This document shows positions 18,671-28,205 of a stretch of DNA of 64,000 nucleotides, piece by piece (within the stretch, counting starts at the first letter, position 1; each line of letters opens with the position of its first letter). The stretch comes from Streptomyces typhae. GTDB taxonomy: Bacteria > Actinomycetota > Actinomycetes > Streptomycetales > Streptomycetaceae. The stretch lies in assembly GCF_009755605.1 (NCBI RefSeq), contig NZ_WPNZ01000035.1:38569-102568 (forward strand), written 5' to 3'. Below the pieces are notes generated by a model. It did not search any database. It was given only the letters and a program-made list of their open reading frames with translations, and was not told where the DNA came from. The translations under genes were made by a program, and so were the position numbers.

Positions 18671-18880
18671 ATGGCATTCACGCCTGCGGAGCAAGAGGCA
18701 ATCGCCGCCCACTCCGCCGCTCTCGGCCTGTCCGCTGATGTGTACATCCGTCAGACGGCAGCCGACCGAGCCCTGTCCTGGCAGCGCGAGCAGGAAACCT
18801 TCCACGCGATGGCACAGCGACGCGGCTGCACCGTCGACGAACTCGTACAGCGCGGAACCCTCACCGACAACAGCCTCTAA
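18671..18880 (+). CDS. small protein, possible ribbon-helix-helix type (69 aa)
   Basis: ATG 18671 follows a very strong GAAGGAGG site. The 69 residues start MAFTPAEQEAIAAHSAALGL and include SADVYIRQTAADRAL, a pattern like the helix-strand part of mobilisation or antitoxin proteins. It may be co-transcribed with the helicase. No family is certain. Confidence 0.55.
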   Translation: MAFTPAEQEAIAAHSAALGLSADVYIRQTAADRALSWQREQETFHAMAQRRGCTVDELVQRGTLTDNSL

Positions 18881-18968
18881 CCAGCCCGCGCCCATGGCTG
18901 CTGGGGACAGCTGCCACGCGAGAGGTGCGGCTCGTCCGCCAAGACCACTATCGGTGGCTGGCCTGCCG

Positions 18969-19106
18969 GTTCAGCCCCGTTCGCGTGCTCTGCCTTGCCC
19001 GTTCCGCACATGGCACACGCGGATGCAGAGAAGCAGTCGGTGGGCAAGGCTGTCCGGTTCAGAATTCGGTGGAGAATTCATTGCAAGTGAACAGTGTGCA
19101 GTTCAA
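18969..19106 (+). other. candidate left-end TnsB-binding sites
   Basis: Three copies of a GTTCA core lie just upstream of tnsA: CCGGTTCAG (18966-18974), TCCGGTTCAG (19053-19062) and GCAGTTCAA (19098-19106). Their starts are 88 and 44 bases apart. Inverted copies follow tniQ. Tn7-like ends carry several transposase sites near tnsA, so this is a plausible left end, but the exact terminus and target duplication were not found. Confidence 0.35.
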
Positions 19107-19130
19107 CTGAGTCGATGTTGGCTGCTGGTC

Positions 19131-19895
19131 ATGAACACCCTCTTGCCGCCGACGGATGCCCTCGCGGCGACCAGTCGAACCGAGGCGCGCTTCGTCGGCG
19201 CTGCCGGAGAACTCCAGCGTTTGCCATGGCTGCACGTCGCGCAGGAGCTCGCGCTCGAAGAGCTGACGCCGGTGCGGGTGTTCCCCGTACGTCGAGAGCG
19301 CCGTGTGGCGCCTGGCTGGTGGTGGTCGGCAACCTCCGGACAGCTGGTGCACTACGGGTTCGGGGCGATGCGCACGCAAGTCATGCTGCTGGACCGTGAT
19401 CCGGATGTGGCTTCTATGGCGTGCAGCCCGGTGGAGTTGGCATGGCTGGGGCGGGGCGGCGAGACCGTTGTACACACTCCGCACTTGATGGCCCGGCTCC
19501 AGGATGGAAGCGGTGTGCTGGTCGACTGCGCAGGACGCGACGGGGACTCCAAGCGGCTGAAGGAACGAGCCTCAGAAGTGAGGGCAGTGGTGGAGGCGGC
19601 CGGGTGGCGCTATCGCATCGCTCTACCGCCGGAGCCGGTGGTTGCCGCCAATGTCCGGTGGCTGTCGGGGTACCGCCATCCCCGCAACGGAGGCAGCGGC
19701 CGGATGGCAGAGATCGCGGCGTGCTTCGCCCGCCCGCGGCCGCTTGAGGAGGGTGTCTCGCAGCTCGGGGATCCGATTGCTGTATGGCCGGCTGTCTTCC
19801 ACGCCCTATGGGGCGGGGTACTCAATACGAACCTGGAGCTTCCCCTGCACGAGCGGACGATCGTAAGTGCCGCCGCCGAAAGGGTGGCAGCGTGA
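19131..19895 (+). CDS. tnsA: TnsA-like transposase subunit, catalytic residues apparently lost
   Basis: This 254-aa protein belongs to the actinobacterial TnsA-like family, judged by position before tnsB and by the core running from LVHYGFGAMRTQVMLLDRD through ACSPVEL to HTPHLMARLQDGSGVLVDC. In active relatives the first strand-helix carries a glutamate (YESWLE-like) and the core reads APDFxAR. Here these are YGFGAMR and TPHLMAR, so both acidic ligands seem to be missing. The DNA 5'-strand nicking role of TnsA is therefore doubtful. GTGA overlap links it to tnsB. Confidence 0.75.
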   Translation: MNTLLPPTDALAATSRTEARFVGAAGELQRLPWLHVAQELALEELTPVRVFPVRRERRVAPGWWWSATSGQLVHYGFGAMRTQVMLLDRDPDVASMACSPVELAWLGRGGETVVHTPHLMARLQDGSGVLVDCAGRDGDSKRLKERASEVRAVVEAAGWRYRIALPPEPVVAANVRWLSGYRHPRNGGSGRMAEIAACFARPRPLEEGVSQLGDPIAVWPAVFHALWGGVLNTNLELPLHERTIVSAAAERVAA

Positions 19896-22018
19896 AACGC
19901 GGCATGCTCAGCGTCGGCGATCAGGTGCGCTGGGACGAGCGCACCTGGACTGTTGCGGTTCTCGAGGGAGCCCGGGGGCGGCTGGTCGATGCCGGGGGCG
20001 CGGTGGCGGCTGTGTCACTGCCCCACCTGTTCGCCGACCCGCACTTCGAGGTCTGCGGCGCTCCCCGACCTCAGGTGCCGCCGTTCGCGCTGCTCGACGC
20101 GCTGCCTGATCCGGTGCGGGAGCAGGCACTGAGCTGGGAGCGGCACGTGCGAGAGGTGGAAACGGGCATCCCTGACCCGGTGGGCGGGACGCCGAGGCCT
20201 CGGTACGACCCCGCGGTGCATACCTTGGCGCAGCGGGAGGCGGCCAAGGCCGAGGAACTGACCGCCAGCGGCCTGCCGACGAGCGTGGCTACCGTGCGGC
20301 GGATGCGGGCGCGTTACCGGGACCAGGGTGTGTGGGGGCTGGTTGACCAGCGCACCACCCGGCCCAGGTCTGCGGTAGGTCGGGCGGATCCGCGGGTGGT
20401 GGACGCGGTCGTGGCGGTGCTTGAGGAGCAGCGGGACAGGTCCACGGGTACGTTGACGCGTCTGCGCGACCAGGTGCGGTGGTTCTTGGAGGATCAGCAC
20501 GGCCCGGGGGCGGTGGGGGTGCCGCCGCAGTCGACATTCAACCGGCTGGTGCATGCGCTGGCCGATGGCCAGGGCATGTTGGGTACTGCGGCGCAGCGGC
20601 GCTGGCATGCGTCGCGGCCGGCGCCTCCGTTCGTGCCAACGGTGGCGTTGCGGCCTGGCGAGATGGTGATGATGGACAGCACTCCATTGGATGTGGTGGC
20701 GGTGCTGGCGGACGGGGTGACGGGCCGACCGGAGCTGACGCTGGCTGTGGACGTGGCGACGCGGAGCATCTGTGCTGCGGTGCTGCGGCCGCCGGGTACC
20801 AGCGCGGTGGATGCGGCGGTGCTGCTGGCGGAGATGGTGGCGCCGATGCGGATGCGTCCGGGCTGGGACGCGGCGCTGGCACTGCAGCGGTCGGTGGTCC
20901 CCTACGAGCGGCTGCTGAGTCTGGACGAGCGGCTGGAGGGAGCCGCTGCCCGGCCTGTGATCGTGCCGGAAACGGTGATCGTGGACCAGGGACGGGTGTT
21001 CGTGTCCTCCTCGTTCCTGGCAGCATGCGGGAGCCTGGGGGTGTCGCTGCAGCCCGCGCCGCCAGCGAACGGTCCGGCGAAGGGCCACGTGGAGCGCACG
21101 TTCAAGTCGGTCAATCAGCAGTTCTGCCAGTACGTCGTGGGATACACCGGGTCCAATGCCACTGAGCGCGGCAAGGGCGTTGAGGACGAGGCCCGGTGGA
21201 CACTGGCGCAGTTGCAGGAACTGTTCGACGAATGGCTCGTAGCGGGGTGGCACGCGCGCAAGCACTCGTCGCTGAGGCATCCCCTCCTGCCTCATCTGGA
21301 ACTGTCACCGATCCAGATGTGGGCCGCACTGGTGGGCGTCACCGGATATGTGCCCGTGCCGCTGGCACCGGACAACCACATCGAGTTGCTGCCGGTGAGG
21401 TGGCAGGTCATCAACGATTACGGCATTCGCTTCGACTACCGCACCTATGACGGCAAGGCACTCAACGGGTACCGGCGACGCCGATCGGGCAGCTCTGCCA
21501 GGGGCGAGCGCTGGGAGGTCCACTACAACCCTTACGAACCGGAACGGATCTGGGTGCGGCTGCCGGACGGCTTCGTGGAGGTGCCGTGGATCCATGCCAC
21601 CCAAGTGAACATGCCGTTCACCGACTACACCTGGCGGCACATCCGCAAGACAGTAGCGCGCACCGCGGACCGCGACGCGCACGAGCTCGCCCTGGCCCGC
21701 GCTCTGGACGCGCTGCTCAAGCGAGCGGGCGCCAGAGAAGGCACACGCCGCGAGCGCACGGTGGCGGCTCGCGCCTCTGCCACTGCATCTGTCGCCGTCG
21801 GCGGTCCGACAGCCGGGACTGCAGAGGAGTCTTCGCCTCCTGCCTTCGTAGCGGACGTCGGTGAGAGCGGACAGCTCGATCGCGACCCGGAGGAGCCGTA
21901 CGACGACCTTGACGGTTTCGACGAAGGCGAAGACGGCAACGACACGTCGTCCGGTGACGTGCGGCGCTACACATCCCGACTGCTGAACCCCTATGCGGAG
22001 GCCGACCAGTGGCTCTAG
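19892..22018 (+). CDS. tnsB: TnsB-like DDE transposase (Mu/Tn7 type)
   Basis: This is a 708-aa integrase that joins the transposon 3' ends to target DNA. The start GTG 19892 overlaps the tnsA stop. An N-terminal SH3-like segment and HTH regions (SVATVRRMRARYRDQGVWGL) precede the rve-type core. The DDE triad is visible as D in MMDSTPLD, D in IVDQGRVF and E in GHVERTF. A Mu C-terminal beta-barrel (YNPYEPERIWVRLPDG) follows, then an acidic tail after residue ~630 that probably binds TnsC. All key residues are present. Confidence 0.92.
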   Translation: MKRGMLSVGDQVRWDERTWTVAVLEGARGRLVDAGGAVAAVSLPHLFADPHFEVCGAPRPQVPPFALLDALPDPVREQALSWERHVREVETGIPDPVGGTPRPRYDPAVHTLAQREAAKAEELTASGLPTSVATVRRMRARYRDQGVWGLVDQRTTRPRSAVGRADPRVVDAVVAVLEEQRDRSTGTLTRLRDQVRWFLEDQHGPGAVGVPPQSTFNRLVHALADGQGMLGTAAQRRWHASRPAPPFVPTVALRPGEMVMMDSTPLDVVAVLADGVTGRPELTLAVDVATRSICAAVLRPPGTSAVDAAVLLAEMVAPMRMRPGWDAALALQRSVVPYERLLSLDERLEGAAARPVIVPETVIVDQGRVFVSSSFLAACGSLGVSLQPAPPANGPAKGHVERTFKSVNQQFCQYVVGYTGSNATERGKGVEDEARWTLAQLQELFDEWLVAGWHARKHSSLRHPLLPHLELSPIQMWAALVGVTGYVPVPLAPDNHIELLPVRWQVINDYGIRFDYRTYDGKALNGYRRRRSGSSARGERWEVHYNPYEPERIWVRLPDGFVEVPWIHATQVNMPFTDYTWRHIRKTVARTADRDAHELALARALDALLKRAGAREGTRRERTVAARASATASVAVGGPTAGTAEESSPPAFVADVGESGQLDRDPEEPYDDLDGFDEGEDGNDTSSGDVRRYTSRLLNPYAEADQWL

Positions 22019-23052
22019 CAGATTTTGCTCCGGATGTTGATGATGCGTTCGACCCGGTCAGCACCTGGGTGGGCTGGCAGCGCTACGTCGATAGCGCACC
22101 GGCCACAGCGGTGGCCGATGACTCAGGCTGGAGCCGGGAACAGCGGCTGGACTACCACTCGCAGTTCGTCGTGGTGGCGACTCCCGCCATGGAGAGGGTG
22201 TCGATACAGCTGCAGCGGATGCTGCTGGTCAACCGCCGCCACCGCGGCACCGCGAGGCGCGGGCTGATCGTCTCCGGGCCTCCGAACACCGGCAAGACCA
22301 CCACGCTCATGGAACTGGGGCGGATTTTCGAGCTGACGGACCGGCGCAAGCATCCGGGTGGTCAAGACCGGCTTCCGGTGGCCTTCGTTTCCGTACCGCC
22401 TGCGTCGACCCCGAAGATGCTGGTCACCGAATTCGCCCGGTTCCTGGGCCTGCCGGTCTTGCAGCGCATGAACCAGGCAGCAATCACCGACGCCGTCTGC
22501 GCGACGCTGTGTGAGCTGCGCACCCAGCTCATCCTGGTCGACGACATCCATCTGCTCGACACCCGCACCCGTTCCGGTGCGGAAACCTCGGATCAGATCA
22601 AGCACCTGGGCGAGCGGATCCCGGCCACCTTCGTCTATGCGGGCGTCGATGTGCATGACTCGCCACTGCTGATCGGGCCGCGCGGGCAACAACTCGCGGG
22701 ACGTTTCAAGCTGCTGCGCAACGACCCACTACCCTACGGCACCGCAGCGCAGCGCGATGTCTGGCAGGAACTGGTCCGTGACCTGGAGGGCGCGCTACGG
22801 TTGCGGAACCACCGCCCGGGGGCGCTCACCAGACAGGCCGCCTACCTGCACCGCCGCACCGCAGGAGTGATCGGCAGCCTGTCTCACCTGCTCCGAGAAG
22901 CCGCCGTGACGGCCATCATGGACGGGACCGAGACCATAACGAAGAGCCTGCTGGAGGATCTCGAGCTGGACATCCGCGCAGAGCAGCAGCTGCTCGCCCC
23001 CGTGCCGGCGCAGCGCCGCGCTACTGCCAAACGCGCCGGGAATAAGCGTTGA
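22009..23052 (+). CDS. tnsC: TnsC/TniB-like AAA+ ATPase
   Basis: This 347-aa ATP-dependent target-site regulator would polymerise on DNA and pass the TniQ signal to TnsB. Walker A is SGPPNTGKTTT (residue ~90) and Walker B is LILVDDIHLLD. A sensor/arginine region lies around FVYAGVDVHDSPL. GTG 22009 overlaps the tnsB stop by ten bases, so the two are coupled. The length suits TniB/short TnsC rather than the longer TnsC of Tn7. The 3' tail is basic. Confidence 0.9.
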   Translation: MALADFAPDVDDAFDPVSTWVGWQRYVDSAPATAVADDSGWSREQRLDYHSQFVVVATPAMERVSIQLQRMLLVNRRHRGTARRGLIVSGPPNTGKTTTLMELGRIFELTDRRKHPGGQDRLPVAFVSVPPASTPKMLVTEFARFLGLPVLQRMNQAAITDAVCATLCELRTQLILVDDIHLLDTRTRSGAETSDQIKHLGERIPATFVYAGVDVHDSPLLIGPRGQQLAGRFKLLRNDPLPYGTAAQRDVWQELVRDLEGALRLRNHRPGALTRQAAYLHRRTAGVIGSLSHLLREAAVTAIMDGTETITKSLLEDLELDIRAEQQLLAPVPAQRRATAKRAGNKR

Positions 23053-23137
23053 CCCGCCCCTCCAGCAGCGCCCGCGGTCTGGAACCGGATCGCCTTTGCC
23101 CGCGGGCGCCCGTTCACGGACATCGGGAGCACTGCCC

Positions 23138-26100
23138 GTGACCGTACCGCCAGCACGCGGGCCGTCGTCCCTGCTGTTTCCCTCCTTCCCGTGCGCGGCA
23201 GGCGTACGGCCGCTGCTGCGTGAGACCACACTGTCCTTCGTCGAACGCCTGGCCAGCCGCTTTGGGGTCTCGGCTGCCGACGTGATCGCAGAGTTCTTCG
23301 CCTCCGGCAACAAAAAGCCCATGCCCTCGCTGACGGCCGACGGCGAGGTGTACTTCAACGCCGAGGCCCGGGCACGCTTCGCCACCCTGTCGCGAGTACC
23401 GCCGGAGCATCTGCGCCGGGCCCTGCCTGCCTGGACCCGGTTCGAACCTGCAGGCCGCTACGACACCGGTCCCGCAGTCACCTTCTACAGCGCCGGCTCC
23501 ATCTCGCCCACCGGCACCGCCTGCACACGCTGCACCGCCGCGCGTACTGGACGAAGCGATCCGGCGCGCTTGTATATGGCGGCGCACCGGCGCCTCTGCG
23601 TTCGCCACCAGATGTGGCTGCCTGGCACGCAGGACGTACCTGATCAGAACTCAGGCCGCAGCCAGCTGAGCCTGGCCCAACTGCCCGAGACCGTACAGGC
23701 CCTCGGCCGCCACACGGCGCTGCTACGCCGCCGGGAGCATGCCGCAGACGCCTACACGGTCGCGCAGGCCATCATCGCCACCTGGTGGGATGCCGCCCGG
23801 CCTGAGGAAACCACCTGGGCGCGGCGGCTGGACAGCCTCGCCCGCGCCAACCCCGCCGCCGAGCTTTGGTCCCGTGCTGCCCGGGACGCGGTCACTTACC
23901 CCGACACCGTCACCCTCGCAGGACTGCTGGCCAGCCCCTTCTGGCAGCACCAGGTCCTGGCCGACACCGGCAGGCACCGGCCGCACGTTCCCGCTGACAC
24001 GCCATCCTTCATCCGCGAACTCGCCCTACGGCTAGGACGACCCTGGCTCGCCGGCGTGCTGGCCGACAGTGATTCCGGGCCGCTCACCGCGTGGCTCCAG
24101 GCATGCTGGCGCTCCCGCGCCGGTGAACGCGAGCGCACGGTGAGCATGTGGCGGGTCGCGCCCGCCTATCGCACCCCAGCCTCTTCCGGCTGCAATCCGG
24201 ACCGGCCCTCTCGAACCGCAGGCACCGCGGACGAAGCAGAAGCGGATGCCGACGGCGACACCGCACAGGGGTTCGCCCGCGGCCTCGCCCTCGCCCGGAC
24301 CTTCGCCGCCAAGCACGGACACCTATGTATTCCCTACCGGCACGAAAAGGACGGGTTCCAACTCGGCCTGTGGCTGTCCAACCAACGCGCCACAGGCCCT
24401 CAGCTTCCCCCCGAGCGCAGCCGGGCTCTGTCCGACCTCGACCCGTGGTGGAATCCCCCGTGGAGTACGCTGTGGCAGCGCATATACCTGCGCGCACGAC
24501 GGCTGCCAGGCTCAGGCGTCACACCCGAGCAGGGCTTCCCCGGCACCAGTGAGAATCTCGGCACCTGGCTATACCAGCAGTGCCAGAACTACGACAGTCT
24601 CCACCCCCAGCAGCGGAAACTGCTGACCCAGATCGGCATCACCGCCGAAACGGCCTGCCGCGCACGGCCGCGTCGCCGCAACATCGCTGAAGCCCGCGAC
24701 CAGGGACTGGACCACGCCCGCTCCTACTGGAAGCAGCACCAGCACCTGTGTGCCAGCGCAGCCGACACGCACGACGGCTTCCCCATCGGTCAATGGCTGT
24801 CCAACCTCCGCGTACGGGCCAGACGCGGCAGACTCGACCCCGCTGTCGCACTACAACTGGACGCAATGGATCCGTGGTGGGCACCGCCTTGGTCCTCCGA
24901 CTGGCAACGAACCTGCTACACAGTGCGCAACCTCGTCGGCTCCGGTCACACCGTCGCTCCAGAAAACGCCTTCACCGCCTTTGACGACGAACTCGGCCAA
25001 TGGCTGTACACCCAATGCGTGACCTATCCCGGCCTGGCCGTGGAACAGCGTCAGCAACTCGCGGCCGTCGGCCTGACCGAGCAGGCTGCCGCAACCGCCC
25101 GGCCCGACCCCGCCACCGACAGCCCGTCGCTGGAAACGGGACTCCACTACGCCCACTCCTACGCGGCACTCCACGGCGACCTCAACACATCGCCATCCGA
25201 CCGTCACCAAGGTTTCCCCATAGGCACCTGGCTGAGCCGCCAACGGCGACAGGCCAACCTCCACACCTCCAAGTTCACCTCTCCCTACCCAGCCGACCCG
25301 CTCCTGACCGCCATCGACCCATGGTGGAACCCACCGTGGAACGCACACTGGCAGATCAACCACCGAGCAGCCCGCAAACTCGTCGAAGACGGCCTCGACC
25401 TCCTCCCCGAGCAAGGCTTCCCGGGCACCCCCGACTGGACTGGGCAATGGCTCTACACCCAATGCGTCGGCCACCCACACCTCCACCCCGGGCAACAGCA
25501 AAAGCTGGCCCAGCTCGGCATCACCGCCGCCGACGCCCGCACCGCACGGCCCCGCCGCGTCACCCAGCAAGCCTCATTCGACATCGGCCTTGACCACGCC
25601 CGCTCCTACGCCGCCCGGCACGGACACCTCGCCGTACCCACAAGCGAGAGCCACGACGGCTACCAGCTCGGAAGATGGCTCGCCGACAAACGCAAACGGG
25701 CCACCAACGGCAGACTCCCCCGCAACCGCGCCGACGCGCTCAACGCCATTGACCCCTGGTGGAACCCGCCCTGGGGCCTGCCATGGCAAACCGCTTACCA
25801 CACCGTCAAAGCCGAGAACCACGGCCGCACCCTGAATACGGCGGCAGGTTTCCCCGGCCTCCCCCCAGACGCCACCAGATGGCTGCTCACCCAATGCATC
25901 AACTACGACGACCTCCACCCAGGCCAACAACAACTCCTCACCCATCTCGGCATCACCTCGAAGGACGCACACGCTGCCCGGCCCCAGCAGGAAACACGCA
26001 GGCGCCCCCGAGCCGGCGCCAACCGCCCACGCCCCACCACCGTCTCGTCATCCATCGACGGCGGCTTGCCCTACGCCCGCTCCTACGCACACGCCCATGA

Positions 26101-26464
26101 CGGCCTCGGCACCGCCCACTACGACACCGAACACAACGGCTTCCCCCTGGGCTGGTGGCTGTACGAGCAACGCAAACGCGCCAACGCCCATGTACGCCGC
26201 ACCGGCCAACCCTGGCCCCACGAACACGCACTCGCAGCACTCGACCCCTGGTGGAACCCGCCCTGGAGAATCAGCTGGCAACACAGCTACACCGGTCTCC
26301 GCTCCGCTCTCACCGAAGACCAGCACCCGTCAACAAGCCAACGCCGCTGGCTCACCACTCAGCACACGAACTGGCACACACTCCACCCCGACCAACGCAC
26401 GCTCCTGACCGCCGCCAGCCTCAACCCCACGAACGAGCACCCGCCAGGGACCCATCCAAAATGA
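23138..26464 (+). CDS. tniQ: TniQ target selector fused to five helicase-associated (HA) repeats
   Basis: This is a 1108-aa target-selection protein. GTG 23138 follows a GGGAG site. Residues about 1-190 are a TniQ domain: LRETTLSFVERLASRFGV, then a zinc motif CTRC with a second half RLCVRHQ. After a variable stretch come five tandem units starting near residues 376, 521, 665, 815 and 973, each 135-160 aa. Each has a GLxxARSYAxxHG-HL start, a DGFxLGxWLxxxR strand-helix, DPWWNPPW, a WLYTQC helix and LxPxQQxxL-LGI. These are PF03457-like HA modules, probably DNA-binding. A normal TniQ is 300-500 aa, so the array is an extra targeting or scaffolding part. Confidence 0.85.
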   Translation: MTVPPARGPSSLLFPSFPCAAGVRPLLRETTLSFVERLASRFGVSAADVIAEFFASGNKKPMPSLTADGEVYFNAEARARFATLSRVPPEHLRRALPAWTRFEPAGRYDTGPAVTFYSAGSISPTGTACTRCTAARTGRSDPARLYMAAHRRLCVRHQMWLPGTQDVPDQNSGRSQLSLAQLPETVQALGRHTALLRRREHAADAYTVAQAIIATWWDAARPEETTWARRLDSLARANPAAELWSRAARDAVTYPDTVTLAGLLASPFWQHQVLADTGRHRPHVPADTPSFIRELALRLGRPWLAGVLADSDSGPLTAWLQACWRSRAGERERTVSMWRVAPAYRTPASSGCNPDRPSRTAGTADEAEADADGDTAQGFARGLALARTFAAKHGHLCIPYRHEKDGFQLGLWLSNQRATGPQLPPERSRALSDLDPWWNPPWSTLWQRIYLRARRLPGSGVTPEQGFPGTSENLGTWLYQQCQNYDSLHPQQRKLLTQIGITAETACRARPRRRNIAEARDQGLDHARSYWKQHQHLCASAADTHDGFPIGQWLSNLRVRARRGRLDPAVALQLDAMDPWWAPPWSSDWQRTCYTVRNLVGSGHTVAPENAFTAFDDELGQWLYTQCVTYPGLAVEQRQQLAAVGLTEQAAATARPDPATDSPSLETGLHYAHSYAALHGDLNTSPSDRHQGFPIGTWLSRQRRQANLHTSKFTSPYPADPLLTAIDPWWNPPWNAHWQINHRAARKLVEDGLDLLPEQGFPGTPDWTGQWLYTQCVGHPHLHPGQQQKLAQLGITAADARTARPRRVTQQASFDIGLDHARSYAARHGHLAVPTSESHDGYQLGRWLADKRKRATNGRLPRNRADALNAIDPWWNPPWGLPWQTAYHTVKAENHGRTLNTAAGFPGLPPDATRWLLTQCINYDDLHPGQQQLLTHLGITSKDAHAARPQQETRRRPRAGANRPRPTTVSSSIDGGLPYARSYAHAHDGLGTAHYDTEHNGFPLGWWLYEQRKRANAHVRRTGQPWPHEHALAALDPWWNPPWRISWQHSYTGLRSALTEDQHPSTSQRRWLTTQHTNWHTLHPDQRTLLTAASLNPTNEHPPGTHPK

Positions 26465-26480
26465 GCAGCAACCAAGAGAC

Positions 26481-26594
26481 CTGAACACCAGCCACAATCA
26501 GCATGAAGCCGCATGTCCAAGCCACTATGCCGCCTTCATGCCCGCAACCGGCCCTCAACACGCAACTCCCGTAGTGACAACCAGCTATCTGAAC
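26481..26594 (-). other. candidate right-end TnsB-binding sites
   Basis: Two copies of CTGAACACC follow tniQ, at 26481-26489 and 26589-26597, each preceded by AACCA five or six bases earlier. On the minus strand they read GGTGTTCAG and share GTTCAG with the left-end sites, in the inverted orientation expected at the other end of a transposon. Confidence 0.4.
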
Positions 26595-26639
26595 ACCCCA
26601 GCTCAGACAGCTACCAGACACACATGATCACTGGGCGCG

Positions 26640-28154
26640 GACACGTGCATCACCTTCCACCACCGGACCATCGAGGCACAGGCGTACGCGGAAGGGCTGG
26701 AGCGCGTCGCGGCCAAGCTGCACGCCGACCAGCCTGAGACCTACCCGAAGCGCATCTGGGCGGACTGGCTGTGCGGCGAGCACGTCCCCGAACGCCGACG
26801 GGAGGTTCTGGGTTCTTTCGGGTCGACGGCGCAGCGAGCTGTGCTTTCGAACTGTCGTGTTTTGGGCGAGGGCGTCGACATCCGCGCGGTGGACTCAGTT
26901 GCCCTGCTGGACCCCAAGGGCGCGCCGCACGACATCGTCCAGGCCATCGGCCGGGCACTCCGCCAGAAGCCCGGACAAGGCAAACTCGCCTCCTTGATCG
27001 TGCCTGTCTTCCTCCAGCCCGGAGAAATGCCCGAGGATATGTTCACCTCGGGATCGTATCGGCCCCTGGTGAAAGTGCTTGAGGGTCTGCGGGCCCATGA
27101 TGAAGAGGCCGTCGAGTTGCTGGCGATTCCGCAGGAGCCTCAGAAGGACGTCGCGCAACCGTCCGTGAACATCGGCTCTGCGCCCGAGGAAGGCGAAGAC
27201 GAATCCCGTCTCCTGCTCCGTTTCGCCGCCCCACGCGACCCGGTGATGGTCGCGGACTGGGTCTCCTTCAACGTCATCGACACCGAGCGCCAGGATTGGG
27301 CCCGCGGCTGGGCGAAACTGAAGACGTACGTCCAGCGAGTCGGGAACGCCAGGGTGCCCTACGGACACCGCGAAGGTGCGACACCACTTGGACAATGGGT
27401 CGCAGAACAACGACGCGCCTACACAACCGGACAGATGACCGGCCAACGCGCGAGGCGACTCGAACAACTCGGCATGGTCTGGTCCCCGGCGGATGAACGC
27501 TTCCAGGAAGACCTGGAAGCGGCCCGCGCCTACTACCAGGAGCACTGGACGCTGTGCGCTCCAAGGTCGGCGAAGATGCTGGACCGGCCGGTAGGGCAGT
27601 GGCTTTCGAATTTGCGACGGCCCGGTGCGCTGGACGATCGCCCCGAGTGGAAGGCGGCGCTGGAAGCCGTCGACGAGGACTGGAACCCAGCCTGGCCAGC
27701 AGAGTGGCAACGCCACTACGCCGCACTCCGCGAGCTCGTACGCGACGAAGACGGCCAGGCCGACGTCCTGCCTGGCGTGACCTGCCACGGGATGGACATC
27801 GGACGATGGCTCATGAAAAGCCGTCAGCCCGCCGTCTGGCAGGGGCTGATGGACGGGCAGCGCGAACGCCTGGAGCAGCTCGGCATCACACCGCTCACCC
27901 CGCCCGTGGAGCCGGAAGGGCCCGAGAGGCCATCCAAGACGCCCGTAAGGGCCTTCGAGAAGGGCGTGGCGGCCCTCGCCCAGTACAAGGCCCGCGAAGG
28001 CTCCGTGACCGTCCCCAGGGCTCACACAGAGCGGCTGGAAGACGGAACCGAGGTCCGACTTGGGGTATGGATCATGAACCAGAAAAGCCGCCGCGCAAGG
28101 CTCACCACCGACAGACTCGCAGCGCTCGCCAATCTCGGCGTCGACTGGGTGTGA
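26640..28154 (+). pseudogene. 5'-truncated DEAD/DEAH helicase with HA repeats
   Basis: The reading frame starts abruptly within helicase domain 2 (CITFHHRTIEAQAYAEGL). It contains motif V (ADSVALLDPKGA-like) and motif VI (QAIGRALRQKPGQGK), then several HA modules including LGQWVAEQRR, VGQWLSNLRR and DWNPAWPAEWQRHY. Walker A and the DEAH box are missing, an in-frame stop lies at 26625-26627, and no start codon fits. This is the C-terminal half of the large HA-tailed helicases found in Streptomyces accessory DNA. It was probably cut by insertion of, or deletion beside, the Tn7-like element. The missing 5' part is not found on the left side. Confidence 0.85.
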
Positions 28155-28205
28155 CGGCGAACGAGGAAGCGTGCCGTTTTCAGCCGGCGTTGCGCTGTAG
28201 ATGGG

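Larger units (their letters stand above)
18960..26640 (+). mobile_element. Tn7-like transposon module (TnsABC-TniQ)
   Basis: Four co-directional overlapping or closely spaced genes encode a TnsA-like protein, a TnsB-like DDE transposase, a TnsC-like AAA+ ATPase and a TniQ target selector. The borders given are approximate. The left one is set by GTTCA-core sites before tnsA. The right one is set by inverted copies after tniQ and by the abrupt start of a 5'-truncated helicase reading frame at about 26640. If these borders are right, the element carries no cargo. The distal end could also lie further right. Confidence 0.7.

Noticed and set aside
17061..18677. 538-aa minus-strand frame opposite the UvrD-like helicase
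   Set aside because: Intact helicase motifs on the plus strand show which strand codes.
20015..21295. 426-aa minus-strand frame opposite tnsB
   Set aside because: His/Arg-rich shadow; the DDE triad is on the plus strand.
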